Assembly (NCBI GenBank): GCA_036504075.1
Contig: DASXVX010000088.1
Span: 1-64,000, forward strand
DNA: 64,000 bases
Direction: 5' to 3'
Source: DASXVX01 sp036504075
GTDB taxonomy: Bacteria; Bacillota; Sulfobacillia; Symbiobacteriales; Symbiobacteriaceae
Shown here piece by piece: positions 39,736 through 46,705 of the stretch; within the stretch, counting starts at the first letter, position 1; every line of letters starts with the position of its first letter. Under the pieces are notes generated by a model. That model was not told the origin of the DNA. It made no database searches and was given only the letters and a program-made list of their open reading frames with translations. A program made the position numbers and the translations under genes.

Positions 39736-40818
39736 TTAAGCGTCCCCGTCTTCCGTACCGGCTTCGTCCGCCACGCCTCTCGCCTGCGTTTCGGACTTGA
39801 TGTCGATTTTCCAGCCGGTCAGCTTGGCGGCAAGCCGGGCGTTCTGCCCTTCTTTGCCAATGGCGAGGGACAGTTGATAATCAGGAACGACGACCCGGGC
39901 GACCCGACCGGCCTCTTCGCAGTCGACGGAGACGACCTTCGCCGGCGAAAGCGCCTTGGCCACAAAGACCGAGGAGTCGCCAGACCACTCGACCACGTCG
40001 ATCTTCTCGCCCTGCAGTTCATTCACGATATTCTGGACCCGCTGGCCCTTCATGCCGACGCAGGCGCCCAGGGAGTCCACGTTTTCATCGCGTGAGTAGA
40101 CGGCGACTTTGGAGCGGGCACCCGCCTCGCGGGCGATCGCCTTGATCTCCACGACGCCGTCGTGGATCTCCGGCACTTCCAGTTCAAAGAGCCGCTTGAG
40201 GAGGCCCGGATGCGTCCGGGAGAGGGAGATAGACGGACCTTTGGTAGTCCGCTTCACTTCAATGACGTATGCCTTGATGCGCTGATTCTCGACAAAGCGC
40301 TCGCCGGGAATCTGTTCGTTGGCCGTCAGAACGCCTTCGACGCCCTTCGCCAGTTCGGCGTAGACCGCTCGGGTCTTCTGGTCTTGCCGGAGTACCAGGC
40401 CGGTGACGATGTCGCCTTCCCGGCTGGAGTACTCCTCGTAAATGAGGCCCCGTTCGGCTTCCCGGATGCGCTGCACGACCACCTGCTTGGCGGTCTGGGC
40501 TGCGATGCGGCCAAAGTCCCGCGGGGTGACCTCAACTTCCAGAATATCGCCGAGACCCAACCCGGGGTTCTTCACACGCGCCTCGTCCAGGGACGCCTGC
40601 AGTCGGGTGTCTTCCACGACCTCGACGATCTCTTTCTGGGCATAAACGCGGTAGTCGCCCGTCTTGGGGTCAAAATGGACGCGGACATTCTGCGCCGAGC
40701 CAAAGTTTCGGCGGTACGCCGAGATGAGGGCGGCCTCGATCGCCTCGATTAGAACTTCTTTCGTGATGCCTCTTTCCCTGACCAGGTCGTCAAGCGCCTC
40801 GAGAATCTCGGCCTTCAT
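39736..40818 (-). CDS. nusA: Transcription termination/antitermination protein NusA
   Basis: 360 residues: N-terminal RNA polymerase-binding domain (EILEALDDLVRERGITKEVL), S1 domain (GDIVTGLVLRQDQKTRAVYA), KH1 (GACVGMKGQRVQNIVNELQG) and KH2 (LAIGKEGQNARLAAKLTGWK). No C-terminal acidic repeats, as in Firmicutes. Modulates pausing, intrinsic termination and antitermination, possibly including the hairpins in its own operon leader. ATG at 40818, 34 bases after rimP. Confidence 0.97.
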   Translation of the reverse strand: MKAEILEALDDLVRERGITKEVLIEAIEAALISAYRRNFGSAQNVRVHFDPKTGDYRVYAQKEIVEVVEDTRLQASLDEARVKNPGLGLGDILEVEVTPRDFGRIAAQTAKQVVVQRIREAERGLIYEEYSSREGDIVTGLVLRQDQKTRAVYAELAKGVEGVLTANEQIPGERFVENQRIKAYVIEVKRTTKGPSISLSRTHPGLLKRLFELEVPEIHDGVVEIKAIAREAGARSKVAVYSRDENVDSLGACVGMKGQRVQNIVNELQGEKIDVVEWSGDSSVFVAKALSPAKVVSVDCEEAGRVARVVVPDYQLSLAIGKEGQNARLAAKLTGWKIDIKSETQARGVADEAGTEDGDA

Positions 40819-40852
40819 TGCACAGTCTCCTCTCGCGGCCCGGAGGCCGCCC

Positions 40853-41332
40853 CTAAAAATCCACGCGAAGCTTCACGCCGGCCACTTTCTTGTGGTCCAG
40901 GGACAGAGTCTGCCCCTGACCCTTTCCCTGGGTCAGCGTAATGACCACGTTGCCGTCAATCAACCCTTCAAGTGTGCCGACAAACAGCTTCTGCCCGTCC
41001 ACAGGAGCATAGGTGCTTACAGCCACCTGATGCCCCGTATGGCGGGCGAAGTCTTCCTCGCGCTTTAAAGGCCGCTCAAGCCCGGGCGAAGAAACTTCGA
41101 AGTAATCGTACGGCGGATTCGGGAACAACTCGTCAAGTCGGGCGTCCACTGCACGGCTGACGGCCTCGCAGTCGTCAAAGTCGACCCCGCCCTCCTTGTT
41201 GATGTACACACGGAGGTAACGGTTCGCTCCCTCTTTGACAAGTTCTGTCCCTACGAACTCAAGCCCGCGCGCTTCCACCAGCGGCCGGGCGACTTCCTCC
41301 ACCTGCACTTCGAACGGCTTCTCTTTGCCCAA
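40853..41332 (-). CDS. rimP: Ribosome maturation factor RimP
   Basis: About 159 residues. RimP signatures: VEEVARPLVEARGLEFVGTE, NRYLRVYINKEGGVDFDDCE, YDYFEVSSPGLERPLKREED. The TTG at 41332 is chosen because CGGAGG lies 11 bases upstream and the product has normal length. An in-frame ATG at 41359 and a GTG before it lack good ribosome-binding sites. It is the first gene of the rimP-to-rpsO series and is preceded by a promoter and two tandem hairpins. Needed for 30S assembly. Confidence 0.92.
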   Translation of the reverse strand: MGKEKPFEVQVEEVARPLVEARGLEFVGTELVKEGANRYLRVYINKEGGVDFDDCEAVSRAVDARLDELFPNPPYDYFEVSSPGLERPLKREEDFARHTGHQVAVSTYAPVDGQKLFVGTLEGLIDGNVVITLTQGKGQGQTLSLDHKKVAGVKLRVDF

Positions 41333-41405
41333 ACTCGACCAAGCCTCCGATTCATACATCGATACTGTTTCGTGGATTAATATCTCCACCGGAGAGGCAT
41401 GAAAT

Positions 41406-41485
41406 GAGCCGGTTGGCACCGGCTCAGGCTAAGATTCCAGCAGAAGAAATGCCGGACGTTGAAAAGAGTGGGTGAACACCCACTC
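41406..41485 (-). promoter_or_regulatory. Tandem hairpins in the rimP operon leader (attenuator)
   Basis: Two hairpins lie between the promoter and rimP. The first transcribed (41466-41485) is a 9-bp perfect stem GAGTGGGTG/CACCCACTC with a two-base loop followed by TTTTC, a good intrinsic terminator. The second (41406-41425) is GAGCCGGT/ACCGGCTC followed by ATTTC. A terminator-like rimP leader is known in lactic acid bacteria. Since the operon encodes NusA, feedback by termination is plausible but inferred. Confidence 0.65.
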
Positions 41486-41525
41486 CTCAAAAACGTGAAA
41501 GAGTCAGCCCCTCGTACCCCTACTA

Positions 41526-41554
41526 ATACTAGCACAAGCAGGGATTCTTAGCAA
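41526..41554 (-). promoter_or_regulatory. Promoter of the rimP-nusA-infB operon
   Basis: -35 TTGCTA (41549-41554) and -10 TAGTAT (41526-41531) with a 17-base spacer. The spacer ends in TGC, giving an extended -10 (TGCTAGTAT). Situated in an A/T-rich patch between the membrane-protein gene and the leader hairpins. Confidence 0.65.
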
Positions 41555-41565
41555 GCAATTGCGTG

Positions 41566-42117
41566 CTATTTTGAGATACGCTCGTCGATGAAAACCGGCG
41601 GGACACGGCGCTTCAGTTCATCCGCAAACCCTTTCACCGAACGGATATATCCGCCGGGGAGCTGCACGACGGTCAGCTTCTTGCCGGGGTTCCGATGCTT
41701 GTATGCGTCGATCAACTCCCGGGTCTTGGGGTCGACGCCCTTCACCGGGATTTCAGTGCCGACTTCCACGTTTTTGACCACCAGCCAATAGTTGGCGAAC
41801 GGAAAACCGCCGTTCGGCAACAGCATGCCCACCTTGTCCAGGGGGACGATCATGGGCTTCTTGCGAATGTCGGTCACGCGAATTTCGTTGCCGACGAACT
41901 CCAGTTGGAACGACCAGCCCGAGGAGATGAAGAACGTGACCAGGCCCAGCAGGACGCCCAGCAGCATGAAAACAACCGTGCCGACGATACCGGTGAGCCG
42001 GTTCCCGATGAGGATGATGGTCAGAGAGAGAGCCGCAGCCAGCGCCACATAAAGAAGTTTCAGGTTCCGCGTCAGCCCGAACTGCGTCGGGGAATCCTTC
42101 ATCGTAAAAATGTTCAT
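41566..42117 (-). CDS. Membrane protein with two N-terminal TM helices, function unknown
   Basis: 183 residues. Two hydrophobic helices near the N-terminus (LYVALAAALSLTIILIG around 24-40 and VGTVVFMLLGVLLGLVTFF around 47-65) are followed by a soluble domain of about 110 residues. That domain reads like a PH-like beta fold (FVGNEIRVTDIRKKPMIVPLD, GVDPKTRELIDAYKHRNP). ATG at 42117, GCGGAAAAC upstream. I do not recognise a specific family. It sits alone upstream of the rimP promoter and after the ADP-ribosylglycohydrolase gene. Confidence 0.75.
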   Translation of the reverse strand: MNIFTMKDSPTQFGLTRNLKLLYVALAAALSLTIILIGNRLTGIVGTVVFMLLGVLLGLVTFFISSGWSFQLEFVGNEIRVTDIRKKPMIVPLDKVGMLLPNGGFPFANYWLVVKNVEVGTEIPVKGVDPKTRELIDAYKHRNPGKKLTVVQLPGGYIRSVKGFADELKRRVPPVFIDERISK

Positions 42118-42191
42118 GTTTTCCGCAGCGGCCTGGTCGCCGCTGCGCCACCTCCACCCTGCGATTAGTTGCGGCAACAGATCGAAACGAA

Positions 42192-43415
42192 CTAGAGTCG
42201 CACGCCTGCCCGGGCCACGGCGAAGAGTTGTTCCGCCGCCTCTTCTAACTGATCCCGGTCCCGAATCGCCGTCGACCAGCGACGGGGCACGGCGCCCGGC
42301 CCGTAGTACGCACCGGCGAGGCCTCCCGCCACAGCACCGGCCGTGTCGGTGTCCTCTCCCAGATTCACCGCCCGGACCACGCATTCCTCCAGGCTGTCCG
42401 TCGTCAGAAAACACCAAAGAGCCGCTTCCAGGGTGTCCACCACGTAGCCGGTGGCCCGGACGTCGGCTTCCGTCAGCGCGCCGAGCCGGGAAAGCCGCTC
42501 CGCGAGCGGGCCGGCCGCTTCCAGCCCCGCTGCGACGACCGCCGCCCGGGCGGGCAGTGCGCCCGGCATCGCGGCCAAGGCCGCCGCCACGGTGCTGTGA
42601 TAGACGGCCACGGCCGCGTCGGACTCGGGGTGCGGATGGGTCATCCGGCCGATGGCGAGAGCCCGGGTCACGTCGCTCCCGTAGGCCAGGGCCGTGGGCA
42701 GCGTCCGCACGAGCGCACCGTTACCCTCCGGATGCGAGTCGTACCCGGCCATCAGGTGTCGCCCGACGGCCTCCACCGGCTCGTCCGGCGATTCAGCAAT
42801 GCCCCGGGCGACGGCCAGCGCCATGGCCGTGTCGTCGGTCCACGCGCCGGGTTTCCAGCCGAACGGCCCGCCCCCGGTGATCTCCCGGAAGCCGTCGGGA
42901 TAGGCGGCCCGGATTTCGGCCCGGCTCTTGAACTCCAGGGTTGCCCCCAGGGCGTCGCCGGCCGCCAGGCCCAGCATGGCGCCCAGGAACCGACCGCCTT
43001 GGGTGGCGGCAAGCTTGCGCTGAACGGAGAACGCTTCCCGGGCCAACCACAGCAGCCGGGGGTACATGGCGTGCCAGCGGGGTGACCGCAGCAGCCGGTT
43101 GAAGGCGAAGAACGCCTCGCCGAGTCCCCGCTCCGCTGCCACCAGGACGGCGGCCTCGATGCAGAGCAGGTCGTCCGGCGTCATGCCGGCGGGCAGGTTG
43201 ACCATTACGTCGTCAAACGGGCGGTCCCCGGCGCCATTGCCGGCCGGGTTCCGGTAATCTTCGTCGATCATGGCGATGACCGCCCGGTCAAGTAACGCCG
43301 CCTCTTCGCCGCCAAGCGGCGCGTAGAGGTCGAGTGCGGCCTGCCACCGGGGTGGTTCGTCGTAGTCGGGGCGAGAGCGGTTCAGGGTCTCGAGAAACGG
43401 CCGATCCCACTGCAT
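42192..43415 (-). CDS. ADP-ribosylglycohydrolase family protein with N-terminal extension
   Basis: 407 residues. Residues about 140-407 are an ARH-family hydrolase: GRFLGAMLGLAAGDALGATLE, the metal motif WTDDTAMALAVARG, and AVNLGEDTDTAGAVAGGLAG with the second Asp-Thr-Asp site. All metal ligands expected for an active enzyme look present. Residues 1-140 are an extra helical region of unknown family (DRAVIAMIDEDYRNP, LLCIEAAVLVAAERGLGEAF). The ATG at 43415 has AAGGAGG ten bases upstream, just after the DUF4149 gene's expected stop. The open frame continues upstream only because that neighbour is frameshifted. Target unknown; it may remove ADP-ribose from proteins or nucleic acids, or cleave related metabolites. 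Confidence 0.9.
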   Translation of the reverse strand: MQWDRPFLETLNRSRPDYDEPPRWQAALDLYAPLGGEEAALLDRAVIAMIDEDYRNPAGNGAGDRPFDDVMVNLPAGMTPDDLLCIEAAVLVAAERGLGEAFFAFNRLLRSPRWHAMYPRLLWLAREAFSVQRKLAATQGGRFLGAMLGLAAGDALGATLEFKSRAEIRAAYPDGFREITGGGPFGWKPGAWTDDTAMALAVARGIAESPDEPVEAVGRHLMAGYDSHPEGNGALVRTLPTALAYGSDVTRALAIGRMTHPHPESDAAVAVYHSTVAAALAAMPGALPARAAVVAAGLEAAGPLAERLSRLGALTEADVRATGYVVDTLEAALWCFLTTDSLEECVVRAVNLGEDTDTAGAVAGGLAGAYYGPGAVPRRWSTAIRDRDQLEEAAEQLFAVARAGVRL

Positions 43416-43417
43416 GC

Positions 43418-43883
43418 TTAACGGGCCTCCTTGTCCAGCGGCCCGAGCAGAATAGCCGCCGCCCCCAGGACGATCGCCAGTCCAAAAACCTGCTCCGCGC
43501 TTATGCCACTTGTTGTAGGAAACGCGGACGGGGTCGTTCTCCGCGTATGTCTGGATGGGCTGCGACGGCTGGGCCCGGGCGATTTCAGGCAGGATCAGAA
43601 GCGCCGTTGTCAGCGCCGCGGCCATTGCGCCGGCCACGAGCAAGGCCCGCCAGCGGGCGAGCCGGGTCCGAAGCCGGGGCAACAGCGCCAGCAGGGCGAT
43701 CGCCCCCAGCCAGAGGCCGACGGTGTTGATCCGCGCAATGATCGCACCGGCCGTGTCTCCTGCCCGCTGCCGGTCCGGCCCGAAATGGCTGAAAAGCACG
43801 GGAGCGGTGAACGCAAAACCGGTCATGGCACCGGTCCACATGGCCAGGCATAGCTGGGTCACCGATTCCAGGAATCTGGTCAC
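43418..43883 (-). pseudogene. DUF4149-like membrane protein gene with internal frameshift
   Basis: The 5' part encodes a membrane protein resembling the intact DUF4149-like protein at 44768: LCLAMWTGAMTGFAFTAPVL, then a second and third hydrophobic helix, up to DPVRVSYNKWH. At about 43495-43505 the frame is lost. Reading one frame over gives SAEQVFGLAIVLGAAAILLG, the expected last helix, ending at TAA 43418-43420 just before the next gene. The intact paralogue has YGKYHRLSRLIFTLNMLLG at this point, supporting the correction. The start GTG at 43883 overlaps the HAD gene stop as GTGA. It could be a true pseudogene, a sequencing error or, less likely, programmed frameshifting. Confidence 0.8.
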
Positions 43884-44743
43884 TGGCACAACTCTCCCAT
43901 CAACTCTTCGATCACGTGTGCAACGCCGTCCTCATCGCAGGTCGGGGCGACGCGGTCCGCCGCGGCTCTGGCCGCCTCGTTCGCGTTGCCCATGGCGACG
44001 CCGAGGCCCGCATACCGGAGCATGGCCACATCGTTCTCGGAATCCCCCAGCGCGACCACCGCCGCCCGAGGAATCCGCAGGCGAGCCGCCAGCAGTTCAA
44101 GGGCGCTGCCCTTGCTGACGCCCGCGGCCGTGATCTCCAGGTTGTCCGGACCCGAGGAAGAGATCTCCAGACCGGGCATCTCCCGGCGAATCGCCCCCGT
44201 GAGGCGCGCCAGTTCCCCGTCGGGGCCCAGGATCGACAGCTTCAGAATCGGCGGGAGCCGGCCTTTGGCCGCACTGGCAGCCAGGCTGCGTACCGGCCGG
44301 ATTCGGTTGACCAGCCAGGCCCGCACGAGCGAGCCCAGGGCCACGTGTGATGAGAGCCGGGGCCGTACCCACTTGAAGTACGCCCGAATCTGGGCCCACG
44401 GGCGGTCCAGCAGGATGCTGTGGGCTGTGTAGCACTCTACCAGCAGCCGTCCCTCCCGGCAGAGCCGGAGCACCCGCTCCAGCGGCGCCGGCGGAATCGG
44501 CCTGGTCAGGATGGTCTCGCCCGACTCATCCAGCACCGCCGCCCCGTTGCAGCAGATCACGGGGCCGGCGCAGGCCTCCCGGCTCCAGTCGAGCGCCGAG
44601 CCGATGGAGCGGCCGGTGGCGATGACCGTTGTGATGCCCCGCGCCCGGGCCTCCCGCAGGGCCGCCCGGGTGCGGGGCGAAATCGTCTTGCTGCTGTTTA
44701 AGAGTGTACCGTCCAGATCCAGTGCGATTAACCGATAGTTCAA
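43880..44743 (-). CDS. Cof-type HAD phosphatase
   Basis: 287-residue HAD-superfamily hydrolase, class IIB. Motif I ALDLDGTLLNSSKTIS at residues 7-22 with both catalytic aspartates, motif II ATGRS, motif III lysine in GVSKGSALELLAARL, and motif IV ALGDSENDVAML. The TTG at 44743 is preceded by GGAGGG. Probably acts on sugar phosphates or related small phosphates; specificity is not visible. Overlaps the frameshifted DUF4149 gene downstream and follows the intact DUF4149 gene, so the three are one operon. Confidence 0.92.
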   Translation of the reverse strand: MNYRLIALDLDGTLLNSSKTISPRTRAALREARARGITTVIATGRSIGSALDWSREACAGPVICCNGAAVLDESGETILTRPIPPAPLERVLRLCREGRLLVECYTAHSILLDRPWAQIRAYFKWVRPRLSSHVALGSLVRAWLVNRIRPVRSLAASAAKGRLPPILKLSILGPDGELARLTGAIRREMPGLEISSSGPDNLEITAAGVSKGSALELLAARLRIPRAAVVALGDSENDVAMLRYAGLGVAMGNANEAARAAADRVAPTCDEDGVAHVIEELMGELCQ

Positions 44744-44767
44744 CCCTTACCCTCCAAGCAAAACGCC

Positions 44768-45241
44768 CTACCGCAGGGCAGACAGGACAATGAGCAGGCA
44801 GCCCAGCAGCATGTTCAGCGTGAAGATCAGGCGGGACAGCCGGTGATACTTGCCGTACTCAATACGCAAGGGGTCGTCTTCCGGTACCTCGTCGATCGGT
44901 TTGCCCATCCGCTGATGAATGGCGTCCAGCCGCTGCCGGATGGTACTGGCGGAGATGATCACCAGCGCGAGCATGACGGCAGCGGTGAGCAACCGCCCGA
45001 GGTCGATCGACTTCCAGCCTTCGTTGATGGCCTGAAGCACCGTTACCACCAACATGATGCCGCCGGTGACGAGTCCCATCGTGTCGATGCGGGCCAGCGT
45101 CTCCCCTGTGATGGCGCCCGCCTGCTCCCGGGAAGAGAGGTTACGGAAGAGCACCGGCGCGAAAAGCACCCCGAACGCGAACATGGCCCCGACCCAGAGG
45201 GCCAAGACAAGGTACTGCAAGACGTTCAAAAACAGGATCAT
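44768..45241 (-). CDS. DUF4149-like four-helix membrane protein
   Basis: 157 residues with four predicted helices: LQYLVLALWVGAMFAFGVLF, LVTGGIMLVVTVLQ, LLTAAVMLALVIIS and LIFTLNMLLGCLLIVLSAL. The pattern WVGAMFAFGVLFAPVLFRNL and YHRLSRLIF fits the DUF4149/TMEM205-like group; function unknown. ATG at 45241. It is paralogous to the frameshifted gene at 43418 on the other side of the HAD gene. Confidence 0.85.
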   Translation of the reverse strand: MILFLNVLQYLVLALWVGAMFAFGVLFAPVLFRNLSSREQAGAITGETLARIDTMGLVTGGIMLVVTVLQAINEGWKSIDLGRLLTAAVMLALVIISASTIRQRLDAIHQRMGKPIDEVPEDDPLRIEYGKYHRLSRLIFTLNMLLGCLLIVLSALR

Positions 45242-45385
45242 CGAGCCTGCCTCCCCTGCTACGGACTGACAAATTTCGTGCTGCGATCGCTCACAAAATC
45301 AAGGTTGTTTGATCGACATGGGTGGATCACCCGTTGTTTTACTCTTTCGGATCGTTTCGGGGAATTTCCTGCCTGCCGTCCGCCA

Positions 45386-45862
45386 TCACGGGGCGTCCAC
45401 GCTTACATCCGCATCGATATGCCCGCCGGGCACCTGGCGGGTGGCCCCGGTCAGCGTCCAGGAGACGTTCCAGGTCCCGGCCGTCTCCGGCGCCGTCAAC
45501 AGCGCCTTTACCCGGACGTGCTTTCCCGGCAGGACCGCGGCCGGCACGGATAGAACCGGCAGGTCGTCCCGGGCGGGCACGAACCGGTAGTCGTCCGTCG
45601 TCCAGGTGGTGTCCCCGGTGTTGTCCAACTCCCAGCTCAGTTCGACCTCCTCGCCGGCGGCGGTCCAGGGGGAGTATGGCCTGCTGACCACTTCCGCCTG
45701 GTCGAACGTCGGTTTCGGCTTGCGCACCGCCGCCGGTGTCCCGACGATGCGCCGTGTTGCCAACCACAGGCCGCTCCACCCCGCCAGAAATCCCACCAGC
45801 ACCAACCCCGCGATGATCGTCCGCTGCACCCACGGGCGGCGGCGCCAGTCATTCTGAGTCAA
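45386..45862 (-). CDS. Membrane-anchored protein with NBR1-Ig-like domain
   Basis: About 158 residues. One N-terminal transmembrane helix (TIIAGLVLVGFLAGWSGLWL around 12-31) is followed by an external Ig-like domain with ELSWELDNTGDTTWTTDDY and GTWNVSWTLTG, the conserved tryptophan pattern of NBR1-Ig-like (next to BRCA1) domains also found in bacterial surface proteins. The TTG at 45862 is preceded by GGAGGGGG; a GTG 20 codons earlier is a weaker alternative. Probably interacts at the cell surface. No partner is evident. Confidence 0.78.
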   Translation of the reverse strand: MTQNDWRRRPWVQRTIIAGLVLVGFLAGWSGLWLATRRIVGTPAAVRKPKPTFDQAEVVSRPYSPWTAAGEEVELSWELDNTGDTTWTTDDYRFVPARDDLPVLSVPAAVLPGKHVRVKALLTAPETAGTWNVSWTLTGATRQVPGGHIDADVSVDAP

Positions 45863-46032
45863 ACCCGCTCCCCCTCCGGTCAATCCGGGCCGTCCGCCTC
45901 CAGCGACCACCGGCGCCGGCACACGCCCCTGCGGGGCATGCTTACGACCGCTTGCGGCACTCTATGCCGGCTCCTGGGAACATTTTCGCCAATCGTACCT
46001 CCTTCTAGTCCTCCGCTTCAGCCAATGAATGG

Positions 46033-46065
46033 ACGCACAGTCCGGGTTGCCCGCGGACTGTGCGT
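46033..46065 (-). terminator. Terminator-like hairpin after lplA
   Basis: A 12-bp perfect stem (46033-46044 with 46054-46065) lies 11 bases past the lplA stop. The tail CCATTCATTGG is only weakly U-rich. It closes the polC-lplA unit. Confidence 0.6.
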
Positions 46066-46076
46066 CTCGGTTGAGC

Positions 46077-46688
46077 CTATAGCGTTTTCGGGTCCAGTTC
46101 ATGCCGAAGGGCCACCGTAAATGCGTCCCAGCCGGGCTGGCAGCCCTCCCGCTCCAGAGAGGTGATGAAGTCCAGGTGGGACCGTCCCCGCCGGTAGTCG
46201 GGCTCCTTGGACGGGTGCGGCAAGTACCGTGATACCAGGTCGAGATCCGGGCGCCAGAGCAGACTTCCCTGGTAGAGTACGACGGAGCGGTTCGCGTACA
46301 GGCTGGAGCCCAGAATCTTCCGGTCGCCCAGGGCTACGTCTCCCAGCCCCCGGACAGCCGCTCCCCGAACGCCCAGCCGCTCCAGCGCCCGGACGATCGC
46401 CGTGGCCACCGGCTCGATCCATTGCGTCGCAAACCGGCGCCGGGAGGCGTCGTAGCAGGCGGTGATGACAAGGTTGCCCGGACTGAGCACCACTGCCCCG
46501 CCGCCGCCCCGCCGGCGGTAGACCGGAACACCGGTGGCCGCACAGAGCGCCAGGTCCACGTCGGCGGCCGGCGTGCCCGCCCCCAGTACGCAGGCCAGGT
46601 TCCCGGGTTCCCAGAGCCAGACGAAGGGTCCTTCGCGCCCAAAGCGGTCCAGGGCCTCCGCGTCCCATGGCAAGGGTTGAATCTCCAT
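46077..46688 (-). CDS. Lipoate-protein ligase A family protein
   Basis: 203-residue BPL/LplA/LipB-fold protein. The motif YRRRGGGGAVVLSPGNLVIT (57-76) and catalytic lysine K124 in GDVALGDRKILGSSLYANR are typical of lipoate ligases or octanoyltransferases. It is shorter than full LplA and lacks the C-terminal accessory domain, so it may be an LplJ/LipM-like transferase. The ATG at 46688 has AGGGGAGAAG upstream. It follows polC by 17 bases, an unusual pairing of replication and lipoylation genes. Confidence 0.87.
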   Translation of the reverse strand: MEIQPLPWDAEALDRFGREGPFVWLWEPGNLACVLGAGTPAADVDLALCAATGVPVYRRRGGGGAVVLSPGNLVITACYDASRRRFATQWIEPVATAIVRALERLGVRGAAVRGLGDVALGDRKILGSSLYANRSVVLYQGSLLWRPDLDLVSRYLPHPSKEPDYRRGRSHLDFITSLEREGCQPGWDAFTVALRHELDPKTL

Positions 46689-46705
46689 ACGCTTCTCCCC
46701 TCGGA

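Noticed and set aside
42192..43889. Single 565-residue fusion of membrane protein and ADP-ribosylglycohydrolase
   Set aside because: The junction region reads as out-of-frame sequence, the correct fourth helix lies in another frame, and the hydrolase has its own ATG and ribosome-binding site.
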